Below are positions 42,128 to 48,046 of a stretch of 64,000 nt of DNA, one piece after another. Below the pieces are notes generated by a model, which was given only the letters and a program-made list of their open reading frames with translations, had not been told where the DNA came from and made no database searches. Position numbers and translations under genes: made by a program. The stretch is from an uncultured Treponema sp. (lineage in GTDB: Bacteria > Spirochaetota > Spirochaetia > Treponematales > Treponemataceae): assembly GCA_937902125.1 (NCBI GenBank), contig CALDIB010000087.1, positions 1-64,000 of the forward strand, given 5' to 3'. Positions within the stretch are counted from its first letter, which is position 1, and each line of letters starts with the position of its first letter.

Positions 42128-44071
42128 ATGAATCAAACACCCCAGAGCGTTTTAAAAAGCGTTTTTGGCTACAAAGAATTTAGGCCCGGCCAAAAGGAAA
42201 TCATCGACAACATTTTGACAGGCCGCGACACTTTGGCCGTCTTGCCCACCGGCGGCGGAAAGTCTTTGTGCTACCAAATTCCCGCGCTGATTTTTGAAGG
42301 CCTTACAGTCGTCGTGTCGCCGCTGATTTCCTTGATGCAAGACCAAGTGGGAGCCTTGCTTCAAAACGGAGTGGCCGCCGTGTTTTTAAATTCAACTCTC
42401 ACGCTTGAAGAATACAAAAAAAATGTCCAAGCGATTAAAGATGGACATGCCAAGTTGGTCTACCTTTCGCCGGAAGCGCTCAGCGGGGAACGGGTCAAAA
42501 ATATTTTTAGAAGCGGCGTGAAAATCAGCTGCCTTACAATCGACGAAGCGCACTGCATCAGCGAATGGGGCCACGACTTTAGGCCGGACTACATGGAAAT
42601 CGCCGCCTTTAGAAACGAGTTCAAGGAAGCGGTTTGTCTCGCGCTTACGGCCACGGCCACCAAGCAAGTTCAGTCCGACATCGTGAAAAACTTAAAGCTT
42701 AAAAAGCCCGCGCTTCTTGTGGCCAGTTTCAACAGGCCCAACATTTTCTTGAACATTCAGCCAAAATGCGACGCAATTTCACAAATAGTTGAATTCATTC
42801 AAGAAAAAAAAGATCAAAGCGGAATCGTTTACTGCCTTTCAAGAAAAGACGTGGACGCGATAGAGCGGGAATTGCAAACAAGAAACATTTCCGCGCTGGG
42901 CTACCACGCCGGCTTAAGCGACCAAGAAAGGGCGGACAGGCAAAACAAATTCATCAAGGGGCAAGTTGACATAATAGTGGCCACCGTCGCTTTTGGAATG
43001 GGAATCAACAAGCCTGACGTCCGCTTTGTGATTCACCATTCGATTCCAAAATCAATAGAAGAATACTACCAAGAAATTGGACGGGCCGGCCGCGACGGTC
43101 TTGCAAGCGAGGCGCTCTTGCTTTACAGTGCGGGCGACATTCACCGCCTGCGATTTTTCTTTAAAGACAAATCGGAAGACGAATCCCTTAAAGCGGAAAA
43201 ACTTTTGCAAGGAATGATTGACTACGCCCAATGCCGTTCCTGCCGCAGAAAATTTTTGCTGAATTATTTTGGCGAAGAATACAATTCCGAAGATACTAAA
43301 ACCGATCGCAAGCCTAAGATGCCGCCCACGGATGGGCGTGTACTGAACCGAGTTTTCGAAGAAAACTCGTTAAGTTTGGAGAGCACGGACGCTCTCCGAA
43401 CGACTCCCTGTTGCGACATTTGCGACCAAGGCGGCATTCCCTTGCAAGACGTCACAATTCCGGCGCAAAAATTTTTGTCCTGCGTTTACCGCGTGGGCCA
43501 GCGCTTTGGGGCCGCCCACATCATAGACATTTTGCTTGGTTCCCGCAACGAAAAAATAAAAAAGTTCAACCACAATTTTTTAAGCACATGGGGAATCGGA
43601 ACTGAACTTTCAAAGCAGGCATGGTTTGAGCTTGCGGACGCAATGGAAGAAGGCGGCCTAATCCAGCGGACTGGAGAATGGAACATTGTAAAAGCGACTT
43701 CCCTTGGCCGCGAGCTTTTGCAAAACCGGGACAAAATAGAGCTTCCAGTCCGAATAGATTTTTCAAGGCAAAAAATGGCTTCTTTGGCAATTCCCAAAAA
43801 GAGCGCCGTTCTTCACAAAAGAGCCGCCTTGAATGACGACCAAGAAAGCCGCGCCCTTTACGAGCGCCTAAAATCCTGGCGCAGAAAGCGGGCCGACAAA
43901 GAAAACATTCCGCCCTACTACATTTTTGGCGACAAAACTTTGACGGAGCTTTCAAACAAAAAGCCTTCCACTCGGGCGGAGCTTTTGTCTGTCAGCGGCA
44001 TCGGAGAAATGAAGGCTCAGAAATTTGGAGAAGAAATCATTTCGCTTATAAAAGAAAGCGGTTCTGCATAA
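42128..44071 (+). CDS. recQ: ATP-dependent DNA helicase RecQ with an in-frame insertion
   Basis: The 647-residue helicase unwinds DNA 3'-5' in recombination repair. It has the SF2 motifs: Walker A VLPTGGGKSLCYQ, DEAH in TIDEAHCISEWGHDF, TATATKQV, VATVAFGMGINKPDVRFVIH and QEIGRAGRDG; a zinc region with CRSCRRKFLLNYF and CCDICD; an RQC/winged-helix region (about 440-545); and one HRDC domain (about 570-645). Between the cysteine pairs sits about 35 residues not expected in RecQ, encoded by three palindromes (43323-43397). A frame-shifted second HRDC copy follows the stop (44067-44315). Confidence 0.93.
   Translation: MNQTPQSVLKSVFGYKEFRPGQKEIIDNILTGRDTLAVLPTGGGKSLCYQIPALIFEGLTVVVSPLISLMQDQVGALLQNGVAAVFLNSTLTLEEYKKNVQAIKDGHAKLVYLSPEALSGERVKNIFRSGVKISCLTIDEAHCISEWGHDFRPDYMEIAAFRNEFKEAVCLALTATATKQVQSDIVKNLKLKKPALLVASFNRPNIFLNIQPKCDAISQIVEFIQEKKDQSGIVYCLSRKDVDAIERELQTRNISALGYHAGLSDQERADRQNKFIKGQVDIIVATVAFGMGINKPDVRFVIHHSIPKSIEEYYQEIGRAGRDGLASEALLLYSAGDIHRLRFFFKDKSEDESLKAEKLLQGMIDYAQCRSCRRKFLLNYFGEEYNSEDTKTDRKPKMPPTDGRVLNRVFEENSLSLESTDALRTTPCCDICDQGGIPLQDVTIPAQKFLSCVYRVGQRFGAAHIIDILLGSRNEKIKKFNHNFLSTWGIGTELSKQAWFELADAMEEGGLIQRTGEWNIVKATSLGRELLQNRDKIELPVRIDFSRQKMASLAIPKKSAVLHKRAALNDDQESRALYERLKSWRRKRADKENIPPYYIFGDKTLTELSNKKPSTRAELLSVSGIGEMKAQKFGEEIISLIKESGSA
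43323..43397 (+). repeat. Palindromic insertion inside the recQ zinc region
   Basis: Three hairpins in 75 bases: CGCCCA-CGGA-TGGGCG (43323-43338), CGAGTTTTC-GAA-GAAAACTCG (43349-43369) and GGAGAGC-ACGGAC-GCTCTCC (43378-43397). The reading frame stays open and adds about 35 residues between the first and second cysteine pairs. Their arrangement and the CGAGTTTT-core recall the palindrome array at 27325-27365. Confidence 0.7.
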
Positions 44072-44315
44072 AAAGACAGAGCTTAAGGACGACGCGGCCA
44101 CGCAAGCGCTTTTTGACCGCCTAAAGGCCTGGCGAAAAAAATTCGCGGAAGAGGAAAACGTTCCGCCCTACTTTATATTCAACGACAAAACATTGGTTGA
44201 AATCGCAAACCAAAAACCGTCGACGCGCTCAGGCCTTTTGTCAATAAGCGGCATCGGCGAGCTGAAGGCGAAAAAATTTGGCGACGACATTTTGCGAATC
44301 ATCGGCGGCGCTTAA
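44067..44315 (+). pseudogene. Remnant of a second RecQ HRDC domain
   Basis: In a frame shifted by one relative to recQ, and starting over the recQ stop, the sequence reads HKKTELKDDAATQALFDRLK, AWRKKFAEEENVPPYFIFND and KPSTRSGLLSISGIGELKAK up to a TAA at 44313. It aligns along its whole length with the HRDC domain of the intact recQ (HKRAALNDDQESRALYERLK). No start codon or ribosome site precedes it. The simplest reading is that recQ once encoded two HRDC domains and a frameshift cut off the second, or that the 3' end was duplicated. Confidence 0.75.
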
Positions 44316-44396
44316 TGGTTAGAGCAAACCTTGAACGAAAGAAAAACAGTTAACGAAAGAGCCGCGAACAGCGGCAAATAATGGAGGTTATGCGCA

Positions 44397-46304
44397 ATGC
44401 AAAAGATTTTTTATGACACGCGAATGCTGGACAAAGCCGCGCGCGACGCTTACGGTTTGACAGAAGACATAATGATGGAAAATGCCGCCGCCGCCCTTGA
44501 GCGCCAAGGAAGCGAACATTTTTTTAGCCCCGACAAAAAATACATAAACCGCCCCGCAGTTTTGATCTTGGCGGGCGGCGGCAACAACGGCGCCGACGGA
44601 TACGCTTTGGCCAGAAGAATCGTCCAGCATAAAATCGATGTGGCTGTCTGCCAAGTGTACGAGCCAAAAAGCGAGATGTGCGTTTTGCAAGCCGACCGCG
44701 CCAAAAAAGCCGGCGTAATTTTCATTAACCCTTACGACTTGGACGAATGGATCGAGCGCGCATCCTTTGACTTGCGCGTGGTCTACGACTGCGTTTTTGG
44801 AAGCGGCTTTCACGGAAGGCTTGACGCCATGGCCGCCGCCGTAATCGCAAGCGCCAACAAAATTGAAGGCGCCTATAAAATCGCCTGCGACATTCCCACC
44901 GGTTGCGGCGGCGCCAAAGATTGTTCGCAAGTCCAAAACGAAGCAAGCGATTCCTGCGCCGACAGCAATCGGACGCAAGACCAAGAAGCGGCGGCCGAAA
45001 ATCTTGGACATGCCAACAATTCTTTTCAAGACCGAGAGGCGGCGGCCTCTACCGATTGCAAGCCAACAAACGATTTCGGCATTGCATGGAATTGTTCGAA
45101 AGCCAAAGAAGCGGCCGCCTTCCGCGCCGACACAACCGTAACGATGGGCGCGCTAAAGCTGGCGCTTTACTCCGACGCGGCAAAAGACGCTTGCGGAAAA
45201 ATCGTCGTGGCCGACCTTGGCGTTAGCCGCAGCAATTTTGAAAGCGCCGCCTCCGCCGTTTGCAGTCCCGCAAACGATTCTGGTACTGACAAAGATTCTT
45301 CGCAAAACCAAAAAGCAGGCCGCGAACAAAAGGCATCGCAAGCCCAAAAAGCGGCCGCCGCGCTCCCCTGCGCCCAACTTCTGGAGCCGACCGACGCGCG
45401 GCTCCCTTTGCGGGAAAAAAAACAAAACTCGCACAAGGGCACATACGGCCACACCGCAATTTTTGCCGGAACAAAGCCGGGAGCCGCCGTCATCGCAGGC
45501 CACGCCGCGCTAAAATTTGGAAACGGACTAGTAAGTCTTGTTCCGGTCGCGGGCAAAATCAATTTTGAAAACGTCGCGGACTTTGAGCTTATGGTTGCGG
45601 ACACAGTTCCTAAAAACGCGACCGCGCTTGTGGCGGGACCTGGCCTTGGCCGCCCCGACGATTTTGGTCTTGCTGGCAATTGCCCGCAAGACCAAAAAGC
45701 GGCCGGCAGTTTCGGCCTTGCAAGCGCTTCCAGCATTGACAAAAATTACCCGCAAGCCAAAGAAGCGGCGGCCTCAAACGATTCCAGCCTTGCCACTGTT
45801 TTTGGCGCGCTAAAAAGTTCCGCCATGCCCGCAGTCCTTGACGCGGACATTTTCTACTGGCCGCAAATAAAGGACGTACTCGCCGCCAAGAAAAACGTCG
45901 TCCTAACGCCGCACCCAAAAGAATTCGCGGCGCTGCTAAAAAATTTAGGCTTGGGAGATTATACCGTGGCGCAAGTCGTGGAGCGGCGCTTGGAGCTGGC
46001 GAAAGATTTTTGCGCGGCGTTCCCAAGCGCGACGCTTTTGCTCAAAGGCGCCAACGTTTTGATTGCCAGCAAATTGCAGGGCGAAGAGGAGCCCCGCGTT
46101 TACATCAACGCGCTCGGAACAAGCTCCTTGGCCAAAGGCGGAAGCGGCGACGTTCTTGCGGGAATGATTGCTGCGCTTTTGGCGCAAGGCTGCCTTCCGC
46201 TAGAAGCCGCCGTCACCGCCTCCATCGCGCACGCAAGCGCAAGCCATGCCTTTGACGGCAAGGACTACGCGCTCACGCCGTTTGGGTTGATGGAAGCGAT
46301 ATAA
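44397..46304 (+). CDS. nnr: Bifunctional NAD(P)H-hydrate epimerase/dehydratase with three in-frame repeat inserts
   Basis: Nnr repairs hydrated NADH and NADPH. The N-terminal YjeF_N epimerase has ILAGGGNNGADGYALAR (57-73) and CDIPTG (164-169), and the C-terminal ADP-dependent dehydratase has HKGTYGHTAIFAG, TALVAGPGLGR, NVVLTPHPKEFAALL and SLAKGGSGDVLAGMIAAL. At 635 residues it is about 150 longer than usual; the extra length is three low-complexity inserts (about residues 174-241, 285-322 and 421-466) built of one repeated unit, NxxQxxKEAAA. Removing them leaves a normal-sized enzyme. GGAGG lies ten bases before the ATG. A terminator follows. Confidence 0.93.
   Translation: MQKIFYDTRMLDKAARDAYGLTEDIMMENAAAALERQGSEHFFSPDKKYINRPAVLILAGGGNNGADGYALARRIVQHKIDVAVCQVYEPKSEMCVLQADRAKKAGVIFINPYDLDEWIERASFDLRVVYDCVFGSGFHGRLDAMAAAVIASANKIEGAYKIACDIPTGCGGAKDCSQVQNEASDSCADSNRTQDQEAAAENLGHANNSFQDREAAASTDCKPTNDFGIAWNCSKAKEAAAFRADTTVTMGALKLALYSDAAKDACGKIVVADLGVSRSNFESAASAVCSPANDSGTDKDSSQNQKAGREQKASQAQKAAAALPCAQLLEPTDARLPLREKKQNSHKGTYGHTAIFAGTKPGAAVIAGHAALKFGNGLVSLVPVAGKINFENVADFELMVADTVPKNATALVAGPGLGRPDDFGLAGNCPQDQKAAGSFGLASASSIDKNYPQAKEAAASNDSSLATVFGALKSSAMPAVLDADIFYWPQIKDVLAAKKNVVLTPHPKEFAALLKNLGLGDYTVAQVVERRLELAKDFCAAFPSATLLLKGANVLIASKLQGEEEPRVYINALGTSSLAKGGSGDVLAGMIAALLAQGCLPLEAAVTASIAHASASHAFDGKDYALTPFGLMEAI
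44916..45119 (+). repeat. Coding repeat insert 1 in nnr
   Basis: About 68 codons after the CDIPTG motif, with at least three copies of a unit whose peptide form is N-R-T-Q-D-Q-E-A-A-A, N-S-F-Q-D-R-E-A-A-A and N-C-S-K-A-K-E-A-A-A. The DNA unit has the form AATTNYNCGCAAGMCCAAA followed by RAAGCGGCSGCC. Confidence 0.8.
45249..45362 (+). repeat. Coding repeat insert 2 in nnr
   Basis: About 38 codons in the linker between the epimerase and dehydratase domains. It reads DKDSSQNQKAGREQKASQAQ followed by KAAA, again units of the same repeat as in inserts 1 and 3. Confidence 0.75.
45657..45794 (+). repeat. Coding repeat insert 3 in nnr
   Basis: About 46 codons directly after GPGLGR of the dehydratase. 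Two clear units: DFGLAGNCPQDQKAAG and SSIDKNYPQAKEAAA. The DNA of these two and of unit three in insert 1 agree at most positions of a 42-base stretch. Confidence 0.8.
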
Positions 46305-46433
46305 TGTCGCTCCCCATAAAAATCAACGCGGAACAAATGTATTGCGCAAAGCTTGAGAAGCGGCTAAAATTTTTTACGAATTTTCCAAAAAAGCGCTAAT
46401 TTTTTAAATAAAACTTCCATGCTTATATGCATA

Positions 46434-46466
46434 GGGAATCGCAAAGAGCGGTTCCCGCTTTTTTTT
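46434..46466 (+). terminator. Intrinsic terminator after nnr
   Basis: GGGAATCGC, loop AAAGA, GCGGTTCCC (one G-U pair), then GC and eight T. It lies only 18 bases before the first possible start codon of the toxin gene. The stretch 46305-46433 holds nothing else I can support. Confidence 0.85.
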
Positions 46467-46483
46467 AGGAGAAGTTATATAAA

Positions 46484-46897
46484 ATGAAATATTTTCTTGA
46501 CACCCTATTCAATAGGGTGTATACTAAAACAACGACACGAGAATTCATCATCTCTAAGGAATTTGACCGAGTTTGGAAAGAGCTTGGCTTGGACGATGAT
46601 GACTTGAATGAATTGGAGCTGCTTCTTTGCAAAAATCCTAACGCTGGGGTTTTGATGGAAGGAACTGGCGGAATTAGAAAACTGCGTTGGTCGTTGGCAG
46701 GCAAAGGAAAAAGCGGCGGCGCTAGAGTGATTTATCTAGATGTCGTTTTTTCTGAGCATCTTTACTTGATTACAGCCTTTCCAAAAAATCAAAAGGCAAA
46801 TTTGAGCAAGGAAGAGCGCAATCAAATGAAAGCTCTTGTCGCTGCGATAAAACAAGCGGAAAAGGAGGCGCGCAATGGCGGAACACAAGGCGTTTAA
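46484..46897 (+). CDS. RelE/HigB-type toxin
   Basis: A RelE-fold mRNA interferase-like protein: FIISKEFDRVWKELGL, LELLLCKNPNAGVLMEGTGG, IRKLRWSLAGKGKSGGARVI and the C-terminal LSKEERNQMKALVAAIKQAE match HigB-like toxins. The domain begins about residue 19. The frame is open from ATG 46484, but a consensus promoter with an operator (46497-46525) lies inside those first codons, so the true start may be a non-ATG codon near 46535-46545; I give the longest frame. It overlaps the antitoxin by 23 bases in the toxin-first order typical of higBA. Confidence 0.8.
   Translation: MKYFLDTLFNRVYTKTTTREFIISKEFDRVWKELGLDDDDLNELELLLCKNPNAGVLMEGTGGIRKLRWSLAGKGKSGGARVIYLDVVFSEHLYLITAFPKNQKANLSKEERNQMKALVAAIKQAEKEARNGGTQGV
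46497..46525 (+). promoter_or_regulatory. Autoregulated promoter of the toxin-antitoxin operon
   Basis: TTGACA (46497-46502), 17 bases, TATACT (46520-46525). A 21-base inverted repeat, ACACCCTATT-C-AATAGGGTGT (46500-46520), fills the spacer exactly, so a bound antitoxin would block RNA polymerase. Confidence 0.8.
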
Positions 46898-47207
46898 AAG
46901 CATGATGAAGGGGCTTGAAGAGAGCCTTGAATACGCAAAGGGCGACAAGTCAAAGGCAAGAAAAATGAGCGTCACTGTCGCGGAACTTCCATCTTATCGC
47001 GACAAAGAGATAAAGCGAATTAGGGAAGACTTGAATTTAACTCAAAGAAATTTCGCCTTTGTCTTGGGCGTTTCGCAAAAAACAGTTGAGGCTTGGGAAT
47101 CCGGAAGAAACATGCCTCAAGGAATCGCGCGACGTTTTTTGCAAATGCTCCAGTTTGGCGGAAAAAAATTCTTGCGAGACTTTAACATAATTTCGGTGAA
47201 AATTTAG
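46875..47207 (+). CDS. HigA-type helix-turn-helix antitoxin
   Basis: A 110-residue protein with an N-terminal charged helix and a Cro/CI domain (SYRDKEIKRIREDLNLTQRN, FVLGVSQKTVEAWESGRNMP) of the HigA kind. AAGGAGG lies seven bases before ATG and inside the toxin gene. It would neutralise the upstream toxin and repress the operon through the 21-base dyad. Confidence 0.87.
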   Translation: MAEHKAFKSMMKGLEESLEYAKGDKSKARKMSVTVAELPSYRDKEIKRIREDLNLTQRNFAFVLGVSQKTVEAWESGRNMPQGIARRFLQMLQFGGKKFLRDFNIISVKI

Positions 47208-47248
47208 TTCTACATCGTAACCCGCCGCAACGCGTAATTCATCTACAC

Positions 47249-47280
47249 AAAAAAGGGCCGCCCCCATAAAGGACGACCCT
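47249..47280 (-). terminator. Intrinsic terminator of the small-protein operon
   Basis: On the minus strand AGGGTCGTCC, loop TTTATG, GGGCGGCCCT (three G-U pairs), six T. It serves the genes at 47341-47816. A very similar hairpin ends the beta-glucosidase gene (51217-51246). Confidence 0.75.
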
Positions 47281-47340
47281 TCGCGCAACTCTATCAAACC
47301 CACTAATGGCTTAAACTTAATAAAAAGCTATTTCAACAAC

Positions 47341-47592
47341 TCATTCTACATTTTCTTTTATCTGCATTCCTCGCAAATCAATAAAATCACTATGATCCTC
47401 GATTTGCTTTATGATATTGTCATAAAGCAACGGACTACTATCTTTTTCATTTTCAGAATGCTCAATAAAAAAAAGCGGATTTAAGCCTTCATGAAAATAA
47501 TTTGCCCCATCAGTTGAAAGGCCATGGATTTCTCGACCTGCAAATATCCAGTTTTTAACTTCTTGAACAGAATTTTCCGTTATAAATATCAT
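47341..47592 (-). CDS. Unknown small acidic protein
   Basis: An 83-residue protein (MIFITENSVQEVKNWIFAGR) with no signal or membrane segment, ending DFIDLRGMQIKENVE. GGAGG is six bases before the ATG. The next gene upstream shares the MIF start, the AGGAGGCATT ribosome site and the ending YIDLRAV, so the two look like distant paralogues. They lie between a toxin-antitoxin pair and the FGE-fold gene. Family unknown. Confidence 0.6.
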   Translation of the reverse strand: MIFITENSVQEVKNWIFAGREIHGLSTDGANYFHEGLNPLFFIEHSENEKDSSPLLYDNIIKQIEDHSDFIDLRGMQIKENVE

Positions 47593-47603
47593 ACAATGCC
47601 TCC

Positions 47604-47816
47604 TCAGCTCTTATCCGCTTGCTTAATATTGGCAACTGCCCTTAAGTCTATGTATTTTTTTCTTGACACGACGCTTTTTAATATTTCATCTTTTATTGTC
47701 TCGAAAGAGAATCCACTTGCCGGCTCAAAAGTAATATTTGACACTCTAAAACTTGACTTGTCAGAACACCAATCATTAGACTCAATAATCTTACCACCAT
47801 CGACACCAAAAATCAT
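47604..47816 (-). CDS. Unknown small protein, probable paralogue of its neighbour
   Basis: A 70-residue protein (MIFGVDGGKIIESNDWCSDK) ending VVSRKKYIDLRAVANIKQAD. The start at 47816 is fixed by AGGAGG four bases upstream; the frame stays open to 47873. It ends 11 bases before the next gene. The C-terminal FIDLR/YIDLR motif is shared with the neighbour. No family recognised. Confidence 0.6.
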   Translation of the reverse strand: MIFGVDGGKIIESNDWCSDKSSFRVSNITFEPASGFSFETIKDEILKSVVSRKKYIDLRAVANIKQADKS

Positions 47817-47892
47817 AATGCCTCCTATTATTGCATTAATTTTTATTTGAATCGTCCCATAAGGAACATCCAATAACCTATATTATTTCTTC

Positions 47893-48046
47893 TTATTTCT
47901 CGCCCGCCGCCATGGAACGCGCAACACGAAAGCCAAGGTCGTTGTCGCGCTCGTAGGCGCGGTCGCCGCCGCTTTCGGACACCTCGCAGAACTCGGCGTT
48001 GTAGTAGTAGCTACCGCCGTAGTAATAGCGGCGGTTGTAGTCGTCG
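47893..48046 (-). other. Candidate DGR-type variable region in the second FGE-fold gene
   Basis: After DMSGNVWEWVWD the codons read GCC GAC GAC TAC AAC CGC CGC TAT TAC TAC GGC and go on as AGC TAC TAC TAC AAC GCC, ending AGC GGC GGC GAC CGC GCC TAC and GAC AAC GAC before CTT GGC TTT CGT. Nearly all codons at non-conserved sites are NNC forms reachable from AAC. The segment is clearly richer in G+C and in C-ending codons than the rest of the gene. No matching template repeat is in the window. Confidence 0.5.

Noticed and set aside
44388..45029. A 213-codon minus-strand frame
   Set aside because: Antisense to the epimerase domain of nnr; no recognisable protein features.
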